Assembly: GCA_964466035.1 (NCBI GenBank)
Contig: CAYXLR010000001.1
Span: 62,001-126,000, forward strand
DNA from: JANQEA01 sp964466035
GTDB taxonomy: Bacteria > Bipolaricaulota > Bipolaricaulia > UBA7950 > UBA9294
Reading direction: 5' to 3'
DNA: 64,000 nucleotides
In this document: in pieces, positions 14,986 to 24,022 of the stretch
How the letters are laid out: every line of letters starts with the position of its first letter
Position numbering within the stretch: position 1 is the stretch's first letter
Program-made: the position numbers and the translations under genes
The notes under the pieces: model-generated
Databases searched by the model: none
Seen by the model: the letters and a program-made list of their open reading frames with translations, nothing else
Told to the model about the DNA's origin: nothing

Positions 14986-15942
14986 ATGCGAAGGAGGAAC
15001 CTGTGGCTGATCGCGCTGGCGATCAGCGTCGGTCTACTGGCGGTCAACGGCTGGGCCCAGGACGAGGCGATTCTCACGGTGGTGCGCGGAGAAGAGACCT
15101 GGACCTACACCATCGCCGATCTCGAGGAAATGGACGTGGTCACCGGCCCCGGCACGTTCACCCGGAGCACAGGCACGGACTACACGGCCACGTACACCGG
15201 AGTTCCGATGGCGACGTTGATCGGGAACGTCCCCGTCGACACGACGATTCGCGTCACGGCGTCGGACGGGTACTCGATGAACTACGAGGCGGGTATGCTC
15301 TTGGATCAAGCGGAGGGAACGTGGATCCTCGCCTACGCGGAGAACGGCGAGTCCATGCCGCTCGACCCGGGATACTTCCGGATCGTCCAGATCGGAGAGA
15401 ACGACCCCCACTTCCCCAGCTCCCTCTCGGCCAAGATGGTGACGACGATCGAGGTCCTCGGGGTCTACGAGGAGTACACGCTCCTTCTGACCGGGGCCGT
15501 CGAGCGGCTGTTCGCCCGCGGGGAGCTCGAGGCGGGAATCGGCTGCCCGTGTCACACGGCGACGGTGACCGTGACGAGCAAGGGCGAGACGCACACGTAC
15601 ACCGGCCTGCCGCTCTGGCGCCTGGTCGCCTACGTCGATGACGACGTCTTCCCCGCGCCGGAGGAAGGGATCCACTACAACGACGAGGACTTCAACGACG
15701 CGCTCGCCGCCACGACCTACGCGATCGTTCTGACGGCGTCCGACGGCTACGCGCAGACGGTGACGTCCGACCTGATCGCGCGGGACGACCGGTTCATCGT
15801 CGCGTTCAAGATCGACGGCGTCTTCCTCGATCCGGAGTCCAACGGATACATGCGGTTCGTCTACGATGACTCCGTCGAGCTTCCCGAGGACGTGTCGCTG
15901 AAGTCGGTGAAGTTCCTTGAGAGCATCGCGCTCGAGCTGTAG
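14986..15942 (+). CDS. Secreted protein with two oxidoreductase-molybdopterin-like domains
   Basis: 318 aa. A signal peptide (1-24, cut near GWAQ) is followed by two repeats of the same fold: YTGVPMATLIGNV … VTASDGYSMNY (about 65-100) and YTGLPLWRLVAYV … LTASDGYAQTV (about 205-255). A CPC pair at about 187-189 lies between them. It has a good AAAGGAG Shine-Dalgarno. Full-length free secretion and duplication suggest an abundant extracytoplasmic binding protein. The fold is inferred from the motif; no molybdopterin ligand is apparent. Confidence 0.65.
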   Translation: MRRRNLWLIALAISVGLLAVNGWAQDEAILTVVRGEETWTYTIADLEEMDVVTGPGTFTRSTGTDYTATYTGVPMATLIGNVPVDTTIRVTASDGYSMNYEAGMLLDQAEGTWILAYAENGESMPLDPGYFRIVQIGENDPHFPSSLSAKMVTTIEVLGVYEEYTLLLTGAVERLFARGELEAGIGCPCHTATVTVTSKGETHTYTGLPLWRLVAYVDDDVFPAPEEGIHYNDEDFNDALAATTYAIVLTASDGYAQTVTSDLIARDDRFIVAFKIDGVFLDPESNGYMRFVYDDSVELPEDVSLKSVKFLESIALEL

Positions 15943-15953
15943 TCTGAACGTCC

Positions 15954-16991
15954 ATGGGCGATGAGACGACGGGGGAGCGGTTCGGCGTTCGCGACCTCGT
16001 CCTCATCGCCCTTCTCGCCGCGGCGGGCGGGGTCCTTTCGACCTACATCGGCTACCTCGGGAACCTGATCAACCGGCTGTTCGGCGTCCCGTTCGGGGCC
16101 GGGCAGCTGATCGCCGGCCTCCACGTCGTCTGGTCGCTGCTCGCTCGACTGTTGATCGGTCGGTTCGGCTCCGGGGCGTTGACCGGCGTCCTCAAGGGAG
16201 CGGTCGAGTTCCTCTCCGGGGGGACGCACGGGGTCGTCGTTCTGCTCGTCTCGCTCGTCGAGGGGCTGCTGGTCGACCTCGGGATGGGGATTCTCCGGCG
16301 TCGATCGCTCGTGCTGACGATGATCACGGGCGCCGTCGCGTCGGCGTCGAACGTCTTCGTCTTCCAGGCGATCTACTTCTCCGGGGTGTCGATCCGCTTC
16401 ATCCTCGTCATGGCCGGCCTGGCGCTCGTCTCGGGCGCGGTCTTCGGCGGCTATCTGGCGTGGGACGTCGAGCGGCTCCTCGTCGCGTCCCGGATCGTGC
16501 GCCGTTCGTCCCGCGCCGCTTCCGCGAAGGCGCGGAGCTGGAAGCGCCACGTCGTCACCCTCGCGGTGATCCTCGCCCTTCTCGGAGGAGGCGTCTACTA
16601 CTACGTGACCGTCTACGACCCATTCGCCGCCCCGGACGAGGCGCTCGTCACGGGCGCGGTCGACGCGCCGTTCACCTTTCGATACGGCGATTGGGACGGA
16701 GAGGAGAGGACCGTCCGCGCCGAGATGCGAGGAAGCGTGACCTACGTCCCGCCGCGGGACTACGTCGGCGTGCCGCTGCTCGACGTCCTCGAGGCCGCGC
16801 GCCCCCGCCCCGACGCGTCGAGCGTGCGGGCGATCGCCGACGACGGGTACGAGGCGACGTTCGAATGGGAAGCGATCCGATCGGATCCGGACGTCCTGCT
16901 GACCCTCGATGAGGGACGGCTACGCTTGGTTGCCCCGGGGTACGACGGCGCCTATTGGGTCAGGCGGGTGACGAAACTTGTCGTCGAATAA
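15954..16991 (+). CDS. ECF transporter S component (YkoE-like) fused to oxidoreductase-molybdopterin-like domain
   Basis: 345 aa. Residues 1-180 form about five or six helices with TYIGYLGNLINRLFGVPFG in the first loop, characteristic of YkoE-type substrate-capture proteins that bind thiamin or its pyrimidine. A further helix (about 197-219) then places a C-terminal domain (about 225-345) outside, with YVGVPLLDVLEA and IADDGYEATF, the same motif as its neighbours. It is followed at once by the ECF ATPase, with a 14-base overlap. The fusion ties the extra domains physically to the importer. The substrate is not certain: a pyrimidine, a pterin or a metal chelate are all possible. Confidence 0.78.
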   Translation: MGDETTGERFGVRDLVLIALLAAAGGVLSTYIGYLGNLINRLFGVPFGAGQLIAGLHVVWSLLARLLIGRFGSGALTGVLKGAVEFLSGGTHGVVVLLVSLVEGLLVDLGMGILRRRSLVLTMITGAVASASNVFVFQAIYFSGVSIRFILVMAGLALVSGAVFGGYLAWDVERLLVASRIVRRSSRAASAKARSWKRHVVTLAVILALLGGGVYYYVTVYDPFAAPDEALVTGAVDAPFTFRYGDWDGEERTVRAEMRGSVTYVPPRDYVGVPLLDVLEAARPRPDASSVRAIADDGYEATFEWEAIRSDPDVLLTLDEGRLRLVAPGYDGAYWVRRVTKLVVE

Positions 16992-18423
16992 TCGGCCGGC
17001 GGTCGACATCGTGGATCTTCGGGTCTCGTACCCGGACCGCGATCGTCCGGCGATCGACGGGTTGACTGAGTCGATCGCCGAAGGGGAAGTGGTCGTCATC
17101 ACCGGGCCGTCCGGATGTGGGAAGTCGACCGTCTGCCGGGCGATCGGCGGGTTCATTCCGGAGATGATTCCGGCGGCGGTCGAGGGCGAGATCCTCGTCC
17201 TCGGCGATTCGGTGTGGGCGACCGACTCGGCGCGGATCGCGCAACGGGTCGGCTACATCCAGCAGGACCCGGACGCGCAGATCTGCACCCTGCACGTGGA
17301 GCGGGAGGTGGCGTTCGGTCCGGAGAACCTCCGCCTCCCGCTCGACGAGGTGGGCGACCGGGTCGACGAATCGCTGGCGGCGGTCGGCATCGACCACCTC
17401 CGGCACCGCGAAACGACCGACCTGTCCGGGGGCGAGAAGCAGCGGCTGGCGATCGCCTCGATCCTCGCGATGCGGCCGAGGATCCTCCTGCTCGACGAGC
17501 CGACGGCGAACCTCGACCCGGACGGAGCGAAGTCGCTGTTCGATCTCCTCGCGCGGCTCCGGGAGGAACGAGGCATGACGCTGATCGTCGTCGAGCACCG
17601 GATCCGTCCGCTTCTCGACATGGAGCCTCGCGTTCTCGTCCTCGACCGGGGGCGGCTCGTCCGCCGTCGTCCGCGGGAGCGGATCGACCCGCGGGACATG
17701 GGGCTTCGCCGCGGCGGCGAGACACGGCACCCTGTGAGGTCGACGGCCGACCGCCTCCTGGCGGCCGACCGGCTCGCCTTCGGGTACGACGGGCCGCTCT
17801 TCCGCGAACTGACGTTCGACGTTTGGCGCGGCGAGACCCTCGGCGTGATCGGGCCGAACGGAAGCGGGAAGACGTCCCTCCTCCGGTTGATCGCCGGGCT
17901 GGCGGAGCCGGACGCGGGGCGGATCGAACTCCGGGACGGAGCCGTCACGGGGTTCGTCTTCCAGCATCCGCACCATCAGATCTTCGAACGGACGGTGCTC
18001 GGCGAGCTGAGGATCGACGGGGCCGAGAGGGAACCGGGCGAGTTCGCTCGGCGGCTCGCCGAAGGAAGGCTGGACGGGCTCGGCGGGGCCGCGCCGCTCT
18101 CCCTCAGCCTCGGCGAGCAGCGCCGGCTGACCCTGTTGACCGCCCTCCGGCGCGAGCCGGACCTCCTCCTCCTTGACGAGCCGTTCATCGGCCAGGATCG
18201 GAGGAACGTCGATTGGATCGTCGGGAGAGTGAGAGACCACTGCGCGGGCGGAGGCGGTGTCGTTCTCGTTTCGCACGACGTCGCGCTCGTCGAGGCGTTG
18301 GCCGATCGGGTCCTCTACCTGGGCGAGGCGCCGCGGTTCGGATCGCCGGCGGACGTCTTCGCGAGGCTCCGCGACGAGGGCCGGGCGGCGTTTCTGCCCG
18401 ACTTCTGGGGTGGGGCCGGATGA
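16978..18423 (+). CDS. ECF transporter ATPase with two ABC domains
   Basis: 481 aa. Domain 1 has Walker A GPSGCGKST (43-51), Q-loop QQDPDAQIC and signature LSGGEKQRL. Domain 2 (about 255-470) has GPNGSGKTS and a less usual signature LSLGEQRRL. This YkoD-like tandem supplies both NBDs of an ECF module. The likely start is TTG at 16978, within the end of the S-component gene. A GTG at 17011 is possible. The T-component gene begins inside its stop codon. Confidence 0.9.
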   Translation: MSSNNRPAVDIVDLRVSYPDRDRPAIDGLTESIAEGEVVVITGPSGCGKSTVCRAIGGFIPEMIPAAVEGEILVLGDSVWATDSARIAQRVGYIQQDPDAQICTLHVEREVAFGPENLRLPLDEVGDRVDESLAAVGIDHLRHRETTDLSGGEKQRLAIASILAMRPRILLLDEPTANLDPDGAKSLFDLLARLREERGMTLIVVEHRIRPLLDMEPRVLVLDRGRLVRRRPRERIDPRDMGLRRGGETRHPVRSTADRLLAADRLAFGYDGPLFRELTFDVWRGETLGVIGPNGSGKTSLLRLIAGLAEPDAGRIELRDGAVTGFVFQHPHHQIFERTVLGELRIDGAEREPGEFARRLAEGRLDGLGGAAPLSLSLGEQRRLTLLTALRREPDLLLLDEPFIGQDRRNVDWIVGRVRDHCAGGGGVVLVSHDVALVEALADRVLYLGEAPRFGSPADVFARLRDEGRAAFLPDFWGGAG

Positions 18424-19181
18424 TCGGGCGATCGGCGGAGGCCGGGCTCCACGCCGCGACCCCCGCGACGAACCTCGTTCTCCTGGCCGGGCTGGTCGGC
18501 GTCGTTCTGGCGTCCCCGAGCGTCTTCGTCCGACTCGGGACCCTCGGCGCGGTCCTCCTCCTCGCCGGTTGGTCGGGCGTACCGGTCGGGACGTTCCTCC
18601 GAGGCCTTCGGTTCGTCCTCGTCTTCGCGGCGGTGCTGTTCGTCGCTCAGGCGCTGTCGATCCGGGAGGGGACGCCGTTGATCGACGGGTTCTCCCGGTT
18701 CACCGACGTCGGCCTCCTCGCCGGCGCCGGGATGGCGCTCCGGTTCCTCGTCGTCCTCTCTTCGAGCCTCCTGTTCGTGCACGTCGTCGACCCCGACCGG
18801 TTGGCCGGAGCGGTGATCCGATGCGGGATTCCGTATCGATACGGCTACCTGTTGATCCTCTCGCTCCGCTTCGTCCCGTTCTTCCGGCGCGAGCTGCGCG
18901 TCGTGCGCGAGGCACAGCGGGTGCGCGGGCTGCGGCCGTCGGTCCGCAGCCTGCGTGGGATCCGCCGGGCGATCCGGTACACGTTCGTGCCGGTTCTCGT
19001 CTCCGGGCTGATGCGGGTCGACTCCATCGCCCTCTCGATGAAGGGGCGGTGCTTCGGGCTGTACCGGTGCCGAACCGCTCCGCGTCCGGAGCGACTCCGA
19101 TCGGCCGACGGCATCGCGCTCGGCTCCGTCGCGCTCCTCGCAGCGTTGGCCGTCCTCGCGGCGCGTGGAGGATGGACGTGA
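18420..19181 (+). CDS. ecfT: ECF transporter T component
   Basis: 253 aa, about five helices. The family coupling helices are visible as basic motifs: FFRRELRVVREAQRVRG (about 159-175) and SIALSMKGRCFG (about 201-212), the two Ala-Arg-Gly-like elements that seat on the ATPases. ATGA overlap with the ATPase gene. It links the S component to the NBDs in the cytoplasmic membrane. Confidence 0.9.
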   Translation: MIGRSAEAGLHAATPATNLVLLAGLVGVVLASPSVFVRLGTLGAVLLLAGWSGVPVGTFLRGLRFVLVFAAVLFVAQALSIREGTPLIDGFSRFTDVGLLAGAGMALRFLVVLSSSLLFVHVVDPDRLAGAVIRCGIPYRYGYLLILSLRFVPFFRRELRVVREAQRVRGLRPSVRSLRGIRRAIRYTFVPVLVSGLMRVDSIALSMKGRCFGLYRCRTAPRPERLRSADGIALGSVALLAALAVLAARGGWT

Positions 19182-19708
19182 AGCGCGGGATCCGCACGGC
19201 GTATCTGATCGGCTTCCTCGCCCTCGTCGTCGCCGTCGCTTCGCCGATCGTGGTCCGGTGGGCGATCGCGCCGTCCGGGCCGTCGGTCGAGATCGTGGAG
19301 GCGGACGGACGATCGAGGACGGTCACCTGGCAGGAGATCGAACGACTCCCACGACTCTGCCGCCGCGGATCGTACGAGAACCAGTTCGGCAACTGGCGCG
19401 ACGAGGGGGACTATTGCGGCGTCCTCCTCGCCGAGCTGATCGGCACGGGGTCCGAGTACGCTTCGATCGCCGTCGTCGCCGAGGACGGGTACCGGGTCGA
19501 GATCGAGCGGCGGCGGGTCGACGATGCGGAGTACCCGGTCGTCCTCGCGTTCTCCCTCAACGGTCTCGAAGTCCCGGACTGGCCGGACGGGTATCGGATC
19601 GCCGTCCTCCCCGCGGACGGCGGGGTGAGCAACGCCGACTACGGGGTCGAGTCGGCCGGGAGCTACTGGGTGAAGAACGTCGTCCGGTTCGTCCTCCAGC
19701 CGGGCTGA
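19172..19708 (+). CDS. Membrane-anchored oxidoreductase-molybdopterin-like domain protein
   Basis: 178 aa. An N-terminal anchor (about 10-30) is followed by one domain with YCGVLLAELIG and VVAEDGYRVEI. The pattern is that of the other four copies. It overlaps ecfT by 10 bases and ends the operon. Cys residues at about 68 and 86 lie before the motif. I see no established catalytic residue set. As with its paralogues, a substrate-delivery role for the importer is inference. Confidence 0.65.
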   Translation: MDVKRGIRTAYLIGFLALVVAVASPIVVRWAIAPSGPSVEIVEADGRSRTVTWQEIERLPRLCRRGSYENQFGNWRDEGDYCGVLLAELIGTGSEYASIAVVAEDGYRVEIERRRVDDAEYPVVLAFSLNGLEVPDWPDGYRIAVLPADGGVSNADYGVESAGSYWVKNVVRFVLQPG

Positions 19709-19868
19709 GCGTCGGCCCGGTCGCCCGGCGAAGGGGCGCGCGCCACCGGCGGCCGGAATCCTGTCGAACGAGCGCTGGGGGTGAGACGCGACGGGGGAAA
19801 CGCGTATAGGTTAGTATGGCTGCATCCAGAGGCACGGGGCTGCCATGGGTCGGAGGAAAGGGGGCGAG

Positions 19869-20186
19869 ATGTACCGGAGCTCCGTTCGGAAGTTCATCCA
19901 CGGGGTGCTCAGTCTGCTCGACGAGGGGCGGGACGTCTCCTTCGATCAGGTCGCCGAGCTGAAGGACTACACGGTCAACGACGTCCTCGCCATGCTCCGC
20001 GTCGACAAGGCGCAACAGATCCGCGACGGGATGCCGCCGGAGGACTGGGACGAGATCATGGCGTACATCGGCCGATTCACGACCGCGCACGGGCCGCAGG
20101 CGCTCCACTTCTACGACTCGACGATCGAGAAGAGCTTTCTCTGCTGGCTGGCGGCGATCGGCGTCGAGCTTCTCTCCGACGTGTAG
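19869..20186 (+). CDS. Hypothetical protein (105 aa)
   Basis: 105 aa, mostly helical, acidic, with no signal peptide and no membrane segment. Notable parts are FIHGVLSLLDEGRDVSFDQV and DYTVNDVLAMLRVDKAQQI. I do not recognise the family. The ATG at 19869 follows AGGGGG at good spacing. An upstream ATG at 19845 would add 8 residues. A TAGTAT -10-like box lies at 19812-19817. It stands alone between the ECF operon and the beta-helix operon. Confidence 0.55.
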   Translation: MYRSSVRKFIHGVLSLLDEGRDVSFDQVAELKDYTVNDVLAMLRVDKAQQIRDGMPPEDWDEIMAYIGRFTTAHGPQALHFYDSTIEKSFLCWLAAIGVELLSDV

Positions 20187-20213
20187 ACGTGCCCCGTCGT
20201 GCCCCGGAGGCTC

Positions 20214-20243
20214 TGGACGTCGTCTGAGCGGCTGTGCTAGAGT
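20214..20243 (+). promoter_or_regulatory. Promoter of the beta-helix operon, leaderless
   Basis: TGGACG (20214-20219) and TAGAGT (20238-20243) with an 18-base spacer. The -10 ends 6 bases before the ATG at 20250 and no Shine-Dalgarno is present. Confidence 0.5.
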
Positions 20244-20249
20244 GAGCGC

Positions 20250-22706
20250 ATGACCCGACGCGCTCGTGTTGGAGGGATCGCGCTTCTCGCAGCCGCGGCG
20301 ATCGTCGTTGTCCTCCTGTTCGTCGTCTTTCGGGTCGCCGGCCCTCCCCGCTGGCCGGAGGGCGCGATCTTCGTTCCGCGCGACGCGGCCACGGTTCAGC
20401 AGGCTCTGGAATCTGCGTCTCCCGGCGCGACGATCGTCCTCCGGGCGCAGGACGGGCCGTTTCGAGGGCCGGTGACGATTGATTCGGCGGACATCACGCT
20501 CGTCTCCTCAGGGGGCAAAGCGAAGCTGGAAGCGCCGGGGAGCGAACCGGCGCTCACGATCCGTGCCGACGGCGTCGTGGTGCGGGGGCTCGAGATCGCC
20601 TCCGAGAGCGTCGGGATCAGGCTCGAGGCGACGCGGTGCACGATCGAGAGGACCCGCATCTTCGGCGCTCCGATCGGCGTTCAACTCCGCGGAGCCCGTG
20701 GTTGCGAGCTCGCGGCGATCGAGGTGGACGGCGGGCGGATCGGTCTGGATCTCGACTCGTCCGCGGGGAATGCGCTGATCGACATCGCGGTACGGGGCGC
20801 GTCCGAGTCCGGCGTGAGGTTCGTCGAATCGTCGAACAACAGGCTCGAAGGGATCACGGTGGTCGATACCCCGACCGGCGTTTCCCTCGAGCAGGGATCG
20901 TCGGAGAACGAGTTGAGAGGCCTCCGGATCGAAGGGGCTTCGACCGTCGGGATCGGGCTTCGCGGATCGAACGACAACCTCGTCGTCGACAGCACCGTTC
21001 GTGGCTCGGGCACCGGCGTCCTTCTCGAAGGGGGGACCGGCAACGGGATCCTCGGTTGCGAGATCAGCGACTCCGGCGTCGCCGGTCTCGCCTTCAACCA
21101 AGCGGTTCAGAATCGGGCGACGGAGAACCGGATCGAAGGATCGCAAGACGCCGGGATCCTCCTCACCCAGAGCGCGGAGGACGCCCTGTCCTACAACACC
21201 ATCGGGGACTGCGGCGGAGCCGGAATCCGGATCGATGGGTGCGACCGCGTCCTGATCGTCGGGAACCGCCTGACCGCGAACGCGCTCGGCATCGTGAGCG
21301 ATCGGTCGAGCCACGGTCGGATCCTGCAGAACACCGTCCTCTCGGCCGATCGGTCGGGCACGGGGATCCGCGTATCGGGCGGCGCCGAGAACCGGATCCT
21401 CGACAATCACGTCCGTGGGGGCGGAGTCGGCTGCCTGGTTTCGGATTCGCGCGAGGACACGATCCTCCGCAATCGGATCGAAGGTCAAGCGACGGTCGGT
21501 CTGTCGATCGTGAACGGTTCGCTGGGAAGCGCCGTCGCGGAGAATCGGATCGTCGACAACCTCGTCGGGATCGCGATCGCCGCGTCGAGCCGGAGCGAGG
21601 TGCTGAACAACGACGTGGCCGAGAACGACACCGGTCTCCTTCTCGTCCGCCCGGGACCGGGCGTTCGGATTGAGGGAAACGCCATCGAGACGAACCGAAT
21701 CGGGATCCAACAGACCGACGCTTCGGACATCGCGGGGGCAGAGATGGGGCCGGGCGACGGCGGCGAGACCGTCTCCGCGGTCGTCGTCAACAACCTCTTT
21801 GCCCGCAACGAAACCCTCGATGTCCTCAACGAGACGGCGATTCCCATCTACGCGGGGGACAACTGGTGGGGCGTGACGGGCGAGCGGGACACGGCACCCG
21901 CGCGGGTCTCGAGCGGCGTGTTCCTCGAGGGCTCGGCGTGGAGAGGGACGCTCGCCGTCGGGACGGGGTCGGACGTCTCGGGGGAGATCCTCGGGCGGAT
22001 TCTGCAGTACGCGCTGACCGAGGCCGGGTTCCGCGTGATCGACCTCATCGGGATGGGGGACAGCGACCGGGTGAGAGAGGCGCTTCGGATGCAGGACGTC
22101 GACTTCATCTGGTGGGGGACCCACGATGCCCTCCTCCCCGAGGCGAACGGGATCGACGTCGACACCGCATCGATCCCGGCGACGAGGCGATGGACCGTCG
22201 TCGTGTCGGAAGAAACGGCGGCGCAGCTGGCGGAGCCGACGCTCTCCGCGTTCGCCGAGTGGATTCGCCGGTCCGAGGACACGTTCGGGTACTCGGCGCC
22301 GCGGGGTCTCGGTGACGCGGCGGAGGCGTTCGAGGAGGCGTACGGACTCCGTGAGTCGGTCGATTCGGTCCGTTGGGCGGAGACCCTCGGAGAGGTCGAA
22401 GCGCTCCTCAAGTTCGGAGCCGTCGAGGCGGCGATCGTGGACAACCTGGAAGAGACGCTGACCTCTGCCGGGTTCGTCGCGCTCGAGGACGATCTGGCCG
22501 TGTTCGAAGCGGCGGAGCTCCTCGTCGCCTTCCGCACCGGGCTCCTCGCGCGGTTCCCGGAGATCGAGGACGTGCTGGGGCGATTGGCCGATCTGCTGAC
22601 GACCGCCGCGGTGCACGATCTGATCGGTCGCGTCCGCCTTCTTCAGCGCGAGCCGGAGGCGGTGGCGTGGAAATTCCTCGTGGTGCGCGGGCTTCTTCAG
22701 GAGTAG
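20250..22706 (+). CDS. Right-handed beta-helix protein fused to OpuAC-like solute-binding domain
   Basis: 818 aa. An N-terminal membrane segment (about 7-29) is followed by a long NosD-like parallel beta-helix (about 40-560) made of ~22-residue turns with repeated asparagine and glycine ladders (for example NRIEG and VVDNTI-like turns). The C-terminal 250 residues (about 567-818, from GTLAVGTGSDVSGEILGRIL) look like an OpuAC/glycine-betaine-type binding domain: VGTGSDVSGE ligand start, IWWGTHD and a W-rich end. I know of no standard protein with this pairing. It is followed by a sensor and a protease in the same direction. It may be a surface receptor. Confidence 0.7.
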   Translation: MTRRARVGGIALLAAAAIVVVLLFVVFRVAGPPRWPEGAIFVPRDAATVQQALESASPGATIVLRAQDGPFRGPVTIDSADITLVSSGGKAKLEAPGSEPALTIRADGVVVRGLEIASESVGIRLEATRCTIERTRIFGAPIGVQLRGARGCELAAIEVDGGRIGLDLDSSAGNALIDIAVRGASESGVRFVESSNNRLEGITVVDTPTGVSLEQGSSENELRGLRIEGASTVGIGLRGSNDNLVVDSTVRGSGTGVLLEGGTGNGILGCEISDSGVAGLAFNQAVQNRATENRIEGSQDAGILLTQSAEDALSYNTIGDCGGAGIRIDGCDRVLIVGNRLTANALGIVSDRSSHGRILQNTVLSADRSGTGIRVSGGAENRILDNHVRGGGVGCLVSDSREDTILRNRIEGQATVGLSIVNGSLGSAVAENRIVDNLVGIAIAASSRSEVLNNDVAENDTGLLLVRPGPGVRIEGNAIETNRIGIQQTDASDIAGAEMGPGDGGETVSAVVVNNLFARNETLDVLNETAIPIYAGDNWWGVTGERDTAPARVSSGVFLEGSAWRGTLAVGTGSDVSGEILGRILQYALTEAGFRVIDLIGMGDSDRVREALRMQDVDFIWWGTHDALLPEANGIDVDTASIPATRRWTVVVSEETAAQLAEPTLSAFAEWIRRSEDTFGYSAPRGLGDAAEAFEEAYGLRESVDSVRWAETLGEVEALLKFGAVEAAIVDNLEETLTSAGFVALEDDLAVFEAAELLVAFRTGLLARFPEIEDVLGRLADLLTTAAVHDLIGRVRLLQREPEAVAWKFLVVRGLLQE

Positions 22707-22723
22707 CGACAAAAGGAGATTCG

Positions 22724-24022
22724 ATGGAGACGAAAGACGCTGCCGTTCGAAAGCGGGTTCGGTGGCCTCAGGCGTTCCTGCGCGTCCGGTCTTGGATTCG
22801 GTACGGGTTGGGTCTGCGGGCCAAGCTCGTCGTGCTCGTCCTGGTGATCTCGGTCCTCGTCGTGGGGGCGCTGTATTGGTTCGCCTCCGCCTCGCTTCGG
22901 ACGTCGATCGCGGCGATCTACGAGCAGCGGGCGCGGAGCGTCGCCGCCGTCATCTCGAAATCGATCCAGGAGAAGGAGTACATCCTCTACTACTCGGACG
23001 AGCTCGACGCCGACATCGACCGGCTGCTCGATCGCTACGAATCGGTCGTCGGGATCACGGTGATCGGCGTCAGCGCTCGGGGGTTCCTCGCCGTGGCGAG
23101 CACCGACCCGACGAGGATCGGGGTGCTGGCAACGGAGGAGGAACAGGATCGATTCGAGGCCCTCAGGGGGGTCGAGGTGGGTCGCGTGCGCCTCGGCGGG
23201 ACGTCCTGCTTGCGGGCGCACCACCCGATCTTCTCGGGGCCGGATCTCCTCGGCGTCGTCGTCGTGGACATGTCCCTCGCCGAACAGGCGCGGTTCGTCT
23301 CCACGTTGTCGTGGCAGTTCGGCGTCGCGGCGATCGTCGGGTTCCTCCTCCTCGGAGGGCTCCTCTACCTGGTTCTTCTGGCGATCGTCACCCGGCCGGT
23401 CGGACGCCTCGCCGAGGCGATCGGTTCGGTCGCGGAGCGGCAGTACGACGTGGAGGTGCCGGCCAAGTTCCGAAGGATTCCCGGGACTCCTCTACGCGAC
23501 GAGATCGGCCAGTTGATCGACGGCTTCAACTTGATGACGAAGGTCATCCACTCCCACGAGCAGGAGCTGCTGAAGCTCGTCGTGCTCGACGAGCTGACCG
23601 GGGCGTACACGCTCGATCACCTGAAGGCGGATCTCCATCGCGAACTGAACAAGACCCGCCGCTACGGGCACGCGACCTCGCTTCTGCTGATCGATCTGAA
23701 AGGATTGGAGTCACGGACCGACGAAGAGCGCGATCACGTCCTCGTGCGAACGGCGAGCTTCCTCGTCGGAAACCTTCGAAACGTGGACGTGTTGTTCCGC
23801 GTCGGCGATCTGCGTTTCGTCTCGCTCCTTCCGCAGACGCCTCCCGACGGTGCGGGCGTGGCGGCCGAGCGGCTCCGCTCTCTCGTTCCGGACGTGACGG
23901 CGCTGTTCGAATTCCCGTTTGAGGTGACGATTTCACACGTCGGGTGGGGCGAGGACGGCGCGCCGGGGATCGATGAGGTGATCGCACAGGTCGTTGGTCC
24001 GCCCGGAGAGCTGGGTGGATGA
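22724..24022 (+). CDS. Membrane sensor with HAMP and degenerate GGDEF domain
   Basis: 432 aa. Helix 1 (about 29-50), an extracytoplasmic Cache-like region (about 51-185), helix 2 (about 193-217), HAMP-like linker (about 218-275) and a C-terminal GGDEF-fold domain (about 285-425) starting at LDELTGAYTLDHLKADL. Where GGDEF should be the sequence is VGDLRF (360-365), so diguanylate cyclase activity is unlikely. It may bind c-di-GMP or a partner. Strong AAAAGGAG Shine-Dalgarno. It lies 17 bases after the beta-helix gene and overlaps the protease gene by ATGA. Confidence 0.8.
   Translation: METKDAAVRKRVRWPQAFLRVRSWIRYGLGLRAKLVVLVLVISVLVVGALYWFASASLRTSIAAIYEQRARSVAAVISKSIQEKEYILYYSDELDADIDRLLDRYESVVGITVIGVSARGFLAVASTDPTRIGVLATEEEQDRFEALRGVEVGRVRLGGTSCLRAHHPIFSGPDLLGVVVVDMSLAEQARFVSTLSWQFGVAAIVGFLLLGGLLYLVLLAIVTRPVGRLAEAIGSVAERQYDVEVPAKFRRIPGTPLRDEIGQLIDGFNLMTKVIHSHEQELLKLVVLDELTGAYTLDHLKADLHRELNKTRRYGHATSLLLIDLKGLESRTDEERDHVLVRTASFLVGNLRNVDVLFRVGDLRFVSLLPQTPPDGAGVAAERLRSLVPDVTALFEFPFEVTISHVGWGEDGAPGIDEVIAQVVGPPGELGG

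Noticed and set aside
22724..24022. Active diguanylate cyclase
   Set aside because: The signature is VGDLRF and not GGDEF/GGEEF, so synthesis of c-di-GMP is unlikely.
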